Under the pieces are notes generated by a model. That model saw only the letters and a list, made by a program, of their open reading frames with translations, was not told where the DNA came from and searched no databases. 64,000 nt of DNA from Bacillota bacterium (GTDB lineage: Bacteria > Bacillota > Clostridia > Lachnospirales > Lachnospiraceae): positions 25,018-89,017 of the forward strand of contig JAEZLH010000005.1 in the NCBI GenBank assembly GCA_023435895.1, read 5' to 3'. The position numbers and the translations under genes are program-made. Positions 42,147 through 51,321 of the stretch are shown here, piece after piece (within the stretch, counting starts at the first letter, position 1; each line of letters starts with the position of its first letter).

Positions 42147-44705
42147 TCAGTAACTATAGGAAGCCTTTGTATGATAAGGAAATCCTTTATCCTTATTTGT
42201 AAATACTTTGTTAACGATATTTAGGTTTGTAAAATTTGATGGTATTACAAACTGAGCCTCGACTTCAAAACCAAACAAGCAATGCTCCATTTGGAATTTA
42301 TCCAAATCATATCGCAGCTTTAGATTCTCCTGCACCAGATCCATGGTATTATAAGCCAGATCCGTTCTGTTCTTAATGAATAAAAACAGGTTAAGGTAAT
42401 CCATATATGAGAATGTAAGATTTTTCGAATTATTCATATCCTTTGCTTTGTTCTGTAGGTAAGTACGGTTTATTAAAAATAGTTCTGGAAGCTGTAATTC
42501 TACCGTCTTTTTTAGAATCGGGACTTCCTTTCCCATCATCAGCGCACATACATCATACAGTGCTTCACAAAAAGCCCACGCTAAAAGGATGACTGTCTGT
42601 ATCACTCCTACAAGTATTGGAAGTCCTGTAAAACCAACAAGCGCCATTGCCAATGCTTTGGCCTCGTTCCGTTTTACGCTATCGCTTATTACAGCTGCAA
42701 AGTCAAGAGCTGTTCTTATTAATGCAATCCTCATTATGACAGAAGTCAAATTTTGTACATCGGAGGATTTTCCACTAATAAGGTACTCTAATTCATAGCT
42801 TAGTGCAGAGGGTTTTTGTTTGTCCTTCTTATTATTATTAAAATAATAAAAATGCTCTTTTAAATACTCCTGATAGAGTAACCCATCTGCTACAGTGTTC
42901 ACCCCATTTGTGATGAATGAAGTAAAATCAAAGTTCTGTCCAAGCGATCCAAATATACTTGGAACGCCGTCTGAGCTTTTTTGGCTGGAGGCTGCTTTAA
43001 AGAATTCTTGGAATTGTTTAAAAAAATCCGTATTGGACGATGACATTTTTGCAACATCAGATGGCAAGATATTTTTGGGCAATTCCGAATCAGATAGTAG
43101 CTTCGGGTCAATTATAAAACTAAGCATGGATTGACTCAGTAAATTATTCATTTCATTAATGGGGTTATCCATATTCTTTTTATCAATCACCAATGAACTG
43201 TAGTCCAATTTTAAACCTTTTATGTTGTATTGTTTTAGTCTTTCAGCAACATCTTGATAGCTGTCTTTACAATCTTCCCATTTCTGCTTTGATAATTGGC
43301 TCTCCCCTTGACCTATTAGAACTTCAACCTGGTTTAGTGAACTTAGGTTCTTCTCTAAAATCGTCTTCATACCTATAAAGTCATAATCATTCTCCCCAGA
43401 ACCGATATATTTTTCCAGCCCCTGGGCTTCCTTCTTCAACTCTTTAAAAATCTCTGCTTCCATCACACCTTTATTACTTTCCAAATAATCTTGGTATTCT
43501 TTTATAAGCGGGGCAGCTACTTTTGTTTTGAGAATTAGTGTATTTAAGCAACTTATGGAAGTGCTGATGATAGGCTTAATATCATCCAGTAATTTATTAA
43601 GGTTTTTGGTGCTTTTTTTAATACTGTTCAGGAGTTCATCCATGGCCTTATTTTGCTCTGAATAATTCTTTTCAACTTCCTTTTTCCTTTGCTTTAGGCT
43701 CTTAATTTCTTGTTCCTTCAGAAAGATTTCTGCCGCAACTTCATGTGTTTTACTGGGCAAAGAATTCAATTTGTCTAACTCATTATTTTTTACTTTGATT
43801 GCTTCTACAATTCCTTCCAACTGATTATTAAAATCAGAATATTTTTCTTCTTGCTCCGACAACGTCTTTAGATTGTCTATAATCAACGAAACGCTCTCGC
43901 CTGGGTTAACATAGTATGGTTTTAATACTTGAAATACTTCATTCCTATTTATCGCCACATGTTCCATGGTAGGAGCTTCCAAGCAAATTTTTTTAACAAA
44001 AGATTGGTTAGCCGACAACGTGCCATTTTTAACTACAATCCCATTTTTACTTGTACGGACTCCATCTAATAACTCCATTAATTCAAGCAACCCTCTATCA
44101 ATCTCAACTAACTCCTCCTCTGCCTTCTGCTTCTTATCATAAACGTAACTTAATTGCTTAGGCGTCTCAAGAAGGTTCAATTTATCAAGCAGAAACTGTA
44201 TACCATTGCCCAGCTCCCTATACTTCATGTACTCCACTGCCTCATTACGAAATAATTCACCCTGATAGTCAGTGAGTGCTGTCTTGTTTTTTATTACTAT
44301 CTCCTGTATCTCTGTATCATAGAAATTATAGATATCTGTACTGTTTTTTATCTTTAGGTCTGTAGATGGAGCCAATGTAAATTTTATTCCTTCATCCAAT
44401 TTATCCTTAAGAATCTGATCCTGAACTTTACTTTCTTCATAATAACCGAAAATATGATATTCCTCCCATAAAGGGCCATAATATTGCGATAAAACCGAGT
44501 CCATGGCTGATGTTAATGCCCTTTGTGAAAATACCTTTGCAGTATCAACCCGAGCTCCTTCGATTATCGTCAAAAGCATAGATAATATCAGAATTAATAT
44601 AAGACTAAGGAATACCGTAATTGTGCCATCTTTCTCTTGATGGATTAACTTTCTTATAAAATTACTCCTCCTTATGAAATTTATGAATATATATCTTCTC
44701 AACAT
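42147..44705 (-). CDS. DUF5702 protein of the Tad locus
   Basis: An 852-residue protein. The N-terminal EKDGTITVFLSLILILILSM (~24-43) is a TadE/pilin-like segment, followed by ARVDTAKVFSQRALTSAMDS. A long central coiled-coil region follows (~175-470, heptad-rich with KSLKQRKKEVEKNYSEQNK). Three or so membrane or hydrophobic helices near ~660-710 precede a C-terminal ~130-residue domain. The family accompanies Firmicute Tad systems and its role is unknown. The ATG lacks an SD and is immediately preceded by a perfect palindrome and a five-codon frame. An SD-like AAGGAGGAG occurs inside (codons ~13-15) without an ATG, GTG or TTG at proper distance. Confidence 0.8.
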   Translation of the reverse strand: MLRRYIFINFIRRSNFIRKLIHQEKDGTITVFLSLILILILSMLLTIIEGARVDTAKVFSQRALTSAMDSVLSQYYGPLWEEYHIFGYYEESKVQDQILKDKLDEGIKFTLAPSTDLKIKNSTDIYNFYDTEIQEIVIKNKTALTDYQGELFRNEAVEYMKYRELGNGIQFLLDKLNLLETPKQLSYVYDKKQKAEEELVEIDRGLLELMELLDGVRTSKNGIVVKNGTLSANQSFVKKICLEAPTMEHVAINRNEVFQVLKPYYVNPGESVSLIIDNLKTLSEQEEKYSDFNNQLEGIVEAIKVKNNELDKLNSLPSKTHEVAAEIFLKEQEIKSLKQRKKEVEKNYSEQNKAMDELLNSIKKSTKNLNKLLDDIKPIISTSISCLNTLILKTKVAAPLIKEYQDYLESNKGVMEAEIFKELKKEAQGLEKYIGSGENDYDFIGMKTILEKNLSSLNQVEVLIGQGESQLSKQKWEDCKDSYQDVAERLKQYNIKGLKLDYSSLVIDKKNMDNPINEMNNLLSQSMLSFIIDPKLLSDSELPKNILPSDVAKMSSSNTDFFKQFQEFFKAASSQKSSDGVPSIFGSLGQNFDFTSFITNGVNTVADGLLYQEYLKEHFYYFNNNKKDKQKPSALSYELEYLISGKSSDVQNLTSVIMRIALIRTALDFAAVISDSVKRNEAKALAMALVGFTGLPILVGVIQTVILLAWAFCEALYDVCALMMGKEVPILKKTVELQLPELFLINRTYLQNKAKDMNNSKNLTFSYMDYLNLFLFIKNRTDLAYNTMDLVQENLKLRYDLDKFQMEHCLFGFEVEAQFVIPSNFTNLNIVNKVFTNKDKGFPYHTKASYSY

Positions 44706-44707
44706 TT

Positions 44708-44723
44708 ATGTATTTAAATACAT
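44708..44723. repeat. 16-base perfect palindrome before the DUF5702 gene
   Basis: ATGTATTTAAATACAT reads the same on both strands and ends three bases before the DUF5702 start codon. On the mRNA it could form a 7-bp hairpin at the ribosome site, or serve as an operator. Confidence 0.7.
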
Positions 44724-44796
44724 AACTTAAAAGCAATTTTATTCATCCTATTGTTTTGTAATTACTTGAGTAATTGATATTATTGAGAAAGCCCAA

Positions 44797-45003
44797 TTAC
44801 TTTATCGTAATTTTTCCATTAATACTGCTTGAATTACTATTAATGGATGTGAAGGAGCTTTGTATAATAGCGGTAATCTGTGTACGAAAGATTAATATAA
44901 GTCCAATGATAATAACGAGGATTAGAATAATTTCAATCACACCAATTCCCTCAACTTTTGTTTTTGAAATCTTTGTAGTTATCCTTTTGAATAGTTTTTT
45001 CAT
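44797..45003 (-). CDS. Flp1-type major pilin
   Basis: A 68-residue prepilin: basic leader (MKKLFKRITTKISKTKVEG), then the processing region GIGVIEIILILVIIIGLILIF with a Glu soon after the expected Gly cleavage site, and a short Ser/Asn-rich C-terminal tail. This is the Flp1 pattern of the Tad pilus major subunit, cleaved by the TadV-like peptidase. The SD AAAGGGG (complement 45024-45030) is positioned for a TTG five-codon frame whose TGA overlaps this ATG (ATGA). Confidence 0.88.
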   Translation of the reverse strand: MKKLFKRITTKISKTKVEGIGVIEIILILVIIIGLILIFRTQITAIIQSSFTSINSNSSSINGKITIK

Positions 45004-45039
45004 ACGTTTATCTGCAATGCAGACCCCTTTCTTAATATT

Positions 45040-46536
45040 TTAGTGTTGAAATGACCAAAAAGCAGGTATCATAATGATCATAAATACTAACAAAAGCAAT
45101 ATCATCATAGGGATCAGAAGTTTCGTTCCCGCCTCTTCCCCCAGCCTTTTAGCATTTTGCTTGCGAATTTCAAACGAATCCACTGCTTCCTTTAATAATA
45201 ATTCCGTAAATCCTCTTGTTCCTTTTTTGAGGTTCTGCGTTATTAATGAGCTGAATTTTATATAACTGATTAGACCGGTTCTTCTACCAAATTGCTCATA
45301 TGCCGTATGCTCGGGAATTCCTACTTTTAGTTCATTCATAGTAGTAATCATCTCTTCGTAGGCATACCGCTGATTTCTCGTGGAAAGCAAACTCTTCTCC
45401 TTATAGTCATCTATAATCTTATTCCAAGCCTGCTTAATGGTCATTCCGGCGTTAACCAACAGTGTAAATTTATTTATAATCTCAGGGTAGTCCAGTTCCA
45501 TTTGACTTTTTCTCCGCTTCAGCTTCTTTTCTAATTCTTTATCGGAATAGATCCATATTATCAGAGAAAGAATTGCTCCAAAAATTATTACTCCCATACT
45601 ATTTGAGCTTTTAACATCCTTCCATTGCAAACGGTAACTTTCTACATTTCCCGGAAGCTCTTGATAATTCTCGGTTTGTGTGTTTTGGGATAGTTCTTTA
45701 ATTTTGTTAATTAATTTTTCAATTAACAGCTGCTCTGCTCCGTATTGTATTGGAATTAATTTTATGTCCCACAGAATTTCCCTTTCTTCATCCTGTAGCG
45801 AAAGCACTGACTTAACCGAGGTGGTTTCCCCTTCAGGCGGAAGGTCTTGATTATTAATCCTTCCATCCGTCTGAATTAATGAATAGTCAATCGGTTGCCA
45901 ATCTACCATTACCGGTGATGTGGGAATTTCTTTTAAGAAGTTAAGATTTGTACTTACTTCTTCTAGGGAAGGGTTACTCCCTGATAAATGTTCTTTGAGA
46001 TAGCCATAAGCTTGGTCAAACAATATTTCTATCTCTTGCTGCGAATACGACCTTTCTACCACTTGTATGGAAACCTGCTTTGAATCGATTGGTTTTGATT
46101 CCTCCTTCGATCCATCCGTCTCAAACGTTACATTAAGATCGACATTTTTGCTGCCTTCTCCTTGATTCGGTCTTTGTATATAGTGTTCTTGAAAAAGAGC
46201 AGAGCCATTATTTACATAGATTGAAAGAAAAGATATGATATTTATTACAAAGACGGTCAAGATTACTAATGAAATTTTGCTACACCAGTATAATTTTTGC
46301 ATGGTATCTTTTTTGGAAGCGCCATATAGCGCCTTAATCATTTCTTCTTTATGAATAGATTGACCAAACCATTTATTAAGTTTAATCTTGTTAGAAACCA
46401 ATTCTGCAAAAGGATAGATAAAATACAGCTTATGTTCTTTCTTATCAATACCTTGTAGCTCTTTATAGTGATGTAGGTAGGTAACGATTACTCCGAATAA
46501 TAACAAAATAACGATAATCAGATGAATGAAAATCAA
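45040..46536 (-). CDS. TadC-like type II/IV secretion inner-membrane protein
   Basis: A 498-residue membrane protein. TM helices lie near ~1-20, ~105-125, ~320-337 and the C terminus (~475-495). The GspF/TadC core at ~345-470 contains LDYPEIINKFTLLVNAGMTIKQAW and the RTGLISYIKFSSLITQNLKKG segment. An unusually long external insert (~130-315) precedes it. It forms the assembly platform with TadB. The TTG at 46536 is chosen because AAGGAG is six bases upstream; the longer TTG start at 46560 would overlap tadB and lacks an SD. Confidence 0.85.
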   Translation of the reverse strand: MIFIHLIIVILLLFGVIVTYLHHYKELQGIDKKEHKLYFIYPFAELVSNKIKLNKWFGQSIHKEEMIKALYGASKKDTMQKLYWCSKISLVILTVFVINIISFLSIYVNNGSALFQEHYIQRPNQGEGSKNVDLNVTFETDGSKEESKPIDSKQVSIQVVERSYSQQEIEILFDQAYGYLKEHLSGSNPSLEEVSTNLNFLKEIPTSPVMVDWQPIDYSLIQTDGRINNQDLPPEGETTSVKSVLSLQDEEREILWDIKLIPIQYGAEQLLIEKLINKIKELSQNTQTENYQELPGNVESYRLQWKDVKSSNSMGVIIFGAILSLIIWIYSDKELEKKLKRRKSQMELDYPEIINKFTLLVNAGMTIKQAWNKIIDDYKEKSLLSTRNQRYAYEEMITTMNELKVGIPEHTAYEQFGRRTGLISYIKFSSLITQNLKKGTRGFTELLLKEAVDSFEIRKQNAKRLGEEAGTKLLIPMMILLLLVFMIIMIPAFWSFQH

Positions 46537-46549
46537 GTTATACTCCTTT

Positions 46550-47293
46550 TCATACTTCAATTGAGATAATTTTATCGATGAATAGAAATGCGCCTATATA
46601 AAACATTAAGATCATAAACATAATCACAACTCCCAGCAGATTATGATAGAGTGGATTCAAAAAACCCGGAGATGAAACAGATAAATAACATAGAATAAAC
46701 AAGGGGATTCCCTTCATTACATTCGCTTCTAATCTTTTTGCAGAGATAAGAGTTACAATTTCCCGTTTAATCTCGATTTTATCATTGATTATCTGCTTTG
46801 TTGTTTTTATAACATTAATTAAATCCCCTCCTGTTCGCTTTGCTGTATTAAATACTTCTGAAAAACTTTGAATATCCTCAATTCCTGTTCGTTTTGCAAA
46901 CTCACCCAAAGCCTCCTCAGCCGTAATATTCATTTTAATCTGATTAAGAATATAAGAAAATTCTTTGATAATCAGCGCCTCTTCACCATAAATTAATCTT
47001 AAATCTTTAACCGCCTGCTCAAATGCATTTTCTGTTGAATACCCTGTTTCTAATGCCGCAGATAATGCCGCGATACCATCTCGAAACTCAAGATTGAGTT
47101 TCCATTTTCTCTTTAAGACTTTATCTAACAGGATTTTCTTTCGATAATAATAAACAATGGGGGAAAGAAGCAGTATTCCAATGATATTTTGAAAGAATAG
47201 AATTCCAAGAATTACAACAATGATTATTCCATAAATGAAATAAAGTATATTTTCTCTTTTTGTAAAATGATATTGATTATAGTCCTGAATCAT
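46550..47293 (-). CDS. TadB-like type II/IV secretion inner-membrane protein
   Basis: A 247-residue protein with N-terminal (~15-50) and C-terminal (~190-240) membrane segments around the GspF-like cytoplasmic domain (FRDGIAALSAALETGYSTEN, RTGIEDIQSFSEVFNTAKRTGGDLINVIKTT). It partners TadC. AAAGGAG precedes the ATG, inside the tadA 3' end; the genes overlap by 17 bases. Confidence 0.9.
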   Translation of the reverse strand: MIQDYNQYHFTKRENILYFIYGIIIVVILGILFFQNIIGILLLSPIVYYYRKKILLDKVLKRKWKLNLEFRDGIAALSAALETGYSTENAFEQAVKDLRLIYGEEALIIKEFSYILNQIKMNITAEEALGEFAKRTGIEDIQSFSEVFNTAKRTGGDLINVIKTTKQIINDKIEIKREIVTLISAKRLEANVMKGIPLFILCYLSVSSPGFLNPLYHNLLGVVIMFMILMFYIGAFLFIDKIISIEV

Positions 47294-48515
47294 TTGCCTT
47301 CTCCTTTCTTAAAAGCCCTGAACGGAGTAGCTTGTCTATATTTTTGAGTTCATTTGATTTATTTAAGGAGCCGATTACCCTTCCTTCCTCTTCTCCCTTC
47401 TCTTCAAAAACATAAATAGGGTTAAATCGGATATCTCCATCCACACAATCTAATACTTCTGTTATTTCAAGCAGTCTTCTGGAACGATCCCTTAACCTGC
47501 CCAGATGTACTATGATATCAATTGCAGAAGAAATCTGCTTTCGTACAGCTAAAAGTGGGATTTCTGTTCCCATAAGCACCAACGTTTCAAGCCTGCTTAT
47601 CATATCTGCAGGTGAATTGGCATGACCGGTTGAAAGTGATCCATCATGTCCGGTATTAAGGGCTTGAAGCATGTCGATTGCAGCTGCATCTCTTACCTCC
47701 CCGATAATTATGCGATCGGGTCGCATCCGAAGAGAAGTTTTGATCAAATCACGGATTGTAATTTCATTACTTCCCTCCGAGTTAGCGTTCCTTACCTCTA
47801 AGCGGACAAGATTTGATATGTTACGAATTTGAAGCTCTGCGGAGTCTTCTATCGTAATAATTCTTTCGCTCGAGGGGATAAAATTAGAAAGGACATTAAG
47901 AAAGGTTGTTTTCCCTGAACCAGTACCCCCGCTAATGAAAATGTTATAGCCCGCTATAACGAGCTGCTCCAAAAACATAGCTACTTCTGGTGTCAGTGAT
48001 CCATAGGAAATCAATTGCTCCATGGTTATAGGCGCGCTTGGAAATTTCCTTATTGTAATAATCGGACCTTCCAAGGCAATGGGAGGAAGAACTATATTAA
48101 CACGTGAACCGTCCGGTAGTCTGGAATCCACAATCGGACTGGCTTCATTGATAATTCGGTTTGACTGAGATACCATTTGCTGTACAACATCCTCCAACTT
48201 TTGTACAGACTCAAACCTAGTTTTACTTTGAAATAATTTACCCGACTTTTCATAAAAAATATTATTTACTCCATTAACCATGATTTCTGTCACCATGCTG
48301 TCTTCAATAAAATCCTGTAAGACATCAAATCTACGGATGGAATTGAAAATCTCCCGCTTTAGCATTAATTTATCCTTAATACTAATATAGGACTCCTTGC
48401 TATGAAGTAAAATAACTTGGTCGATTGTATCATATATTTCTTTATCATCTACATCACGGCTAAGATCAATTTGTTCTAAAATTCTTTGCCGGAGTATCTC
48501 CTTTTGTTGCTTCAA
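47277..48515 (-). CDS. TadA/CpaF pilus assembly ATPase
   Basis: A 412-residue cytosolic secretion ATPase. After an N-terminal helical domain come ITIRKFPSAPITMEQLISYG, Walker A FISGGTGSGKTTFLNVLS (~195), the Asp box IITIEDSAELQI, Walker B RPDRIIIGEVRDAAAIDML, and the His box GSLSTGHANSPADM. It powers Flp pilus extrusion. TTG start with GGGAGG; it begins 2 bases after the tadZ stop. All catalytic motifs are intact. Confidence 0.95.
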   Translation of the reverse strand: MKQQKEILRQRILEQIDLSRDVDDKEIYDTIDQVILLHSKESYISIKDKLMLKREIFNSIRRFDVLQDFIEDSMVTEIMVNGVNNIFYEKSGKLFQSKTRFESVQKLEDVVQQMVSQSNRIINEASPIVDSRLPDGSRVNIVLPPIALEGPIITIRKFPSAPITMEQLISYGSLTPEVAMFLEQLVIAGYNIFISGGTGSGKTTFLNVLSNFIPSSERIITIEDSAELQIRNISNLVRLEVRNANSEGSNEITIRDLIKTSLRMRPDRIIIGEVRDAAAIDMLQALNTGHDGSLSTGHANSPADMISRLETLVLMGTEIPLLAVRKQISSAIDIIVHLGRLRDRSRRLLEITEVLDCVDGDIRFNPIYVFEEKGEEEGRVIGSLNKSNELKNIDKLLRSGLLRKEKANDSGL

Positions 48516-48517
48516 CG

Positions 48518-49534
48518 TTACCTCCCAAATTCATGTAGTTGAAGATAGTGTCTCGCACTTTTCCATGTTTCACTTTGTGAAAGCTCATATATTCCAAGTG
48601 GAAGTGCTGCGAATTCTTCCTCGTGATTCAAAGAAACAATATCAAATTTATCCGTGTTATACTCTATTTTGCTACGGCTCATTTGACTTTTCCATTCCTT
48701 TAACAGTTCTCTATCATAATTACTCTCAAAGGTTAATACTGCCACCTTATCACTGAAACTTAATAGCTCCATCATCGCTTCACTTAAAAAATTAGTGTAT
48801 ATTATAATGGTTTGATAAGCGGTAGCTGTTTTTAATAGTTGTACGAACACACGTATATCTTCTTTTGTGAGGGATAATAGATCAGCGCAATGGTAGATTC
48901 CTGAAAGATAATGAATTGGATTTCTTATTCCGGTTATTTCAAGATCCTGAATCAAAGCCGGAAGCTTCGAGGACAGATTTGTTTGTTCTTTTAGAAAATA
49001 TATCATATCAGACAGGCATGGATTACTATTGTTTATGCCAGATATCAGCGAAATGGGAAATAGGTCAAAGGGAATAAATAATGAATTTGTCTGTTCTTGA
49101 TGCATTGCACCAAGTGACCATGCAAAAGATAAGGTCTCTAATTGGGGATTTGGGGCGTAAATCGTTAGAACCCGGACATCTGTTGAGGAATTTTTATTGG
49201 TTTGATGTTCTTGAGTTGATATATCAGACAGAACTTGCTTCATGATCTGTTTTACCGACTGATACTTAATAATTATGGAACAGTCTTCTTGCACAACATG
49301 ATTTTCATCTTCAAACAAATAATATACATGAGCAATTTGATCAAGTGAAACACCATTAATGGCTTCTCCTAATAAGATGATATCAATTGTATGTGCAGAC
49401 ATATACTGAATTAGATGATCTGTGCTTGTAAAAACTACAACCTCAAATTCCATCTGTTCTGACTTTGAAAAATACTCCATAAACCTGGTAGCATAAGCTA
49501 AATCCGAATCATACAGTGCAAGAATTTTATCCAA
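48518..49534 (-). CDS. TadZ/CpaE-like protein with degenerate nucleotide site
   Basis: A 338-residue cytosolic protein. Residues ~1-125 resemble a receiver-like domain (ILALYDSDLAYATRFMEYF, DIILLGEAINGVSLDQI) with no phosphorylatable Asp in the usual place. Residues ~140-338 have a ParA/MinD-like layout, but the P-loop is lost: VLTIYAPNPQLETLSFAWSL stands where KGGVGKT should be. TadZ localises the Tad machine. First gene after the promoter. TTG start with AGGAGG. The assignment rests largely on position. Confidence 0.72.
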   Translation of the reverse strand: MDKILALYDSDLAYATRFMEYFSKSEQMEFEVVVFTSTDHLIQYMSAHTIDIILLGEAINGVSLDQIAHVYYLFEDENHVVQEDCSIIIKYQSVKQIMKQVLSDISTQEHQTNKNSSTDVRVLTIYAPNPQLETLSFAWSLGAMHQEQTNSLFIPFDLFPISLISGINNSNPCLSDMIYFLKEQTNLSSKLPALIQDLEITGIRNPIHYLSGIYHCADLLSLTKEDIRVFVQLLKTATAYQTIIIYTNFLSEAMMELLSFSDKVAVLTFESNYDRELLKEWKSQMSRSKIEYNTDKFDIVSLNHEEEFAALPLGIYELSQSETWKSARHYLQLHEFGR

Positions 49535-49576
49535 GTAGTCCTCCTATAAGATTATATTGGGGAATGAATAACGGGA

Positions 49577-49641
49577 GTGGGAACCCCACGACATATCTCA
49601 TTGAATACGAGATATGATAGATTGGAATCTGGAACGATTCC
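49577..49641 (-). promoter_or_regulatory. three consecutive hairpins in the Tad operon leader
   Basis: In the ~130-nt leader between promoter and tadZ: GGAATC/GATTCC (49624-49629 with 49636-49641), CATATCTC/GAGATATG (49592-49599 with 49609-49616) and GTGGG/CCCAC (49577-49581 with 49585-49589). All stems are perfect. No U-tract follows, so it is not an obvious attenuator. It is not a riboswitch class I recognise. Confidence 0.6.
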
Positions 49642-49673
49642 TGTAACTTATTGAACTTTGTTTTGATAGACCT

Positions 49674-49702
49674 ATATTACATCATTCGTCATTTTATGTC
49701 AA
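49674..49702 (-). promoter_or_regulatory. consensus sigma-A promoter of the Tad operon
   Basis: On the minus strand TTGACA (complement of 49697-49702), exactly 17 bases, TAATAT (complement of 49674-49679). The predicted start is ~49667. It is the only strong promoter upstream of the ten Tad genes. The rest of the gap to 50037 is featureless AT-rich DNA. Confidence 0.75.
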
Positions 49703-50037
49703 TATATGTTTTGGTAAATATAATAAACTTTGTTATATTTATACATAACATGGATGATAAAATAAACATATTGCACTACTGGATTATCTTGTTTAGTAGC
49801 TTTACTTTAGTAGAAATAAGTTTAAACCATTTTTAGATCAATATGCAAGCAAAAGAAGAAGATTAGTAACTCTATCTTTTTCTGCTATCTTAATTTATCT
49901 TAATACTTCATCTTAACTTTCTTTAAATTCTAGTCTGAATTTCAGTAGCATAACTTTGATTAAATGTTCTTACCCTGTCCGAATATTTGATTCCATATTT
50001 ATAAAATAAACTATTTGTAATATTCTGTTCAGCTCCC

Positions 50038-50087
50038 CTATAAGCAAATCAGTCTGTCGAGACTAAGACAGACTGACTTGCTTATAG
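50038..50087. terminator. 21-bp hairpin downstream of the GH130 gene
   Basis: CTATAAGCAAATCAGTCTGT plus C (50038-50058) pairs with 50067-50087 with a single mismatch and an 8-base loop. It lies ~45 bases past the stop of the last gene of the carbohydrate operon. There is no T-run, so it may protect the 3' end rather than terminate by itself. Confidence 0.55.
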
Positions 50088-50130
50088 AAACAAATATTAT
50101 GAAAAACGCCGAACTGCTCTATAAATACGA

Positions 50131-51297
50131 TTACTTATCTAAAATCTCTAGATTCTTTCTAATCAACTCACATCTTTGCTGTACACAATCAACCGACCGG
50201 AGAGGATCATCTGGAGTATTGAAGGTGTAATCTAGTAGTCTGTCAATTGTTGTTGATGCAACGTGAAGTCTTGTGTCGGAGGATGCATAGTAGATATAAA
50301 CTTCTCCATCTGATGTTGCAATAGCACCATTCGTGAATGCTACATTGGATACATCTCCTATTCTTTCTCTACCCAGCGGCACAATATAAAATCCAGAGGG
50401 TTCAGCAATAACCTTAGTGGGATTGTTTAAATCCGTAGCAAATACATAGATGACATATCGAAGCCCGGCAGCTGTGTTACGCACCCCATGAGAGATATGA
50501 ATCCAACCTTTTTTGGTCTTTATCGGAACTGCTCCTGCGCCGTTTTTCACTTCAGTGATGGTATGATACCTTCTTTTGCTTGTAATAATTTCTTCATCAA
50601 TCACAGCTTTAGTAATGTCATCACAGAAACCTACGCCAATACCACCTCCAGAACCGGTATCAATAAATCCATCCATTGGTCTGGTGTAAAACATATATTT
50701 GCCATTCACAAACTCTGGATGCAATACAACATTTCTCTGCTGCGGGGATTTTAAGGTAGTGAGATTCTCTAGCCTCTCCCATGTCTTAAGATCCTTTGTT
50801 CGTACAATTCCTGCTTCTGCAACGGCAGAAGTTAAATCGTCTGATTCCAAGTCCTTGCTTTCAGAGCAGAACACTCCGTAGATATAGCCATCTTCATGCT
50901 TTGTCAAGCGCATATCGTATACATTTGTTTCATGCTTACATGTATCGGGCAACTCTACAGGATAATCTGCGAAATGAAATCGATCCACTGGACTATCGCT
51001 CTCAGCCACTCCAAAGAAGGACTTCCTATCATTACCTTCAATTCTGGCAACCAGATAATATTTACCGTTCAACTCGATTGCTCCAGAATTAAATACCGCA
51101 TTAACTCCAAGACGCTCCATGAAATATGGATTTGTCTTCTCATTCAAATCATATTTCCAGGTTAATGGAATATGGTTTCTGGTTAATACCGGATTAACGT
51201 ATCTGTCATACCAGCCGTTATATTGGGTGCAAATTTCATTTTTCTTATTAATTAAGCTATGATATTTATTTAATTCAACATAGTATTGGGGATGCAT
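50131..51297 (-). CDS. GH130 4-O-beta-D-mannosyl-D-glucose phosphorylase
   Basis: A 388-residue cytosolic phosphorylase converting beta-1,4-mannosyl-glucose plus phosphate to mannose 1-phosphate and glucose. It shows the GH130 five-bladed propeller motifs: GVNAVFNSGAIELNGKYYLVAR, HETNVYDMRLTKHEDGYIYG (Asp ~128, matching the general acid Asp131 of the Bacteroides fragilis enzyme), LHPEFVNGKYMFYTRP and GAGAVPIKTKKGWIHISHG. The 388-residue length and the neighbouring 2-epimerase gene point to the mannosylglucose type (GH130_1) over mannobiose phosphorylases. AAAGGAG precedes the ATG. Last gene of the operon. Confidence 0.92.
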   Translation of the reverse strand: MHPQYYVELNKYHSLINKKNEICTQYNGWYDRYVNPVLTRNHIPLTWKYDLNEKTNPYFMERLGVNAVFNSGAIELNGKYYLVARIEGNDRKSFFGVAESDSPVDRFHFADYPVELPDTCKHETNVYDMRLTKHEDGYIYGVFCSESKDLESDDLTSAVAEAGIVRTKDLKTWERLENLTTLKSPQQRNVVLHPEFVNGKYMFYTRPMDGFIDTGSGGGIGVGFCDDITKAVIDEEIITSKRRYHTITEVKNGAGAVPIKTKKGWIHISHGVRNTAAGLRYVIYVFATDLNNPTKVIAEPSGFYIVPLGRERIGDVSNVAFTNGAIATSDGEVYIYYASSDTRLHVASTTIDRLLDYTFNTPDDPLRSVDCVQQRCELIRKNLEILDK

Positions 51298-51321
51298 GTA
51301 ATAACTCCTTTCAGCTTACCT

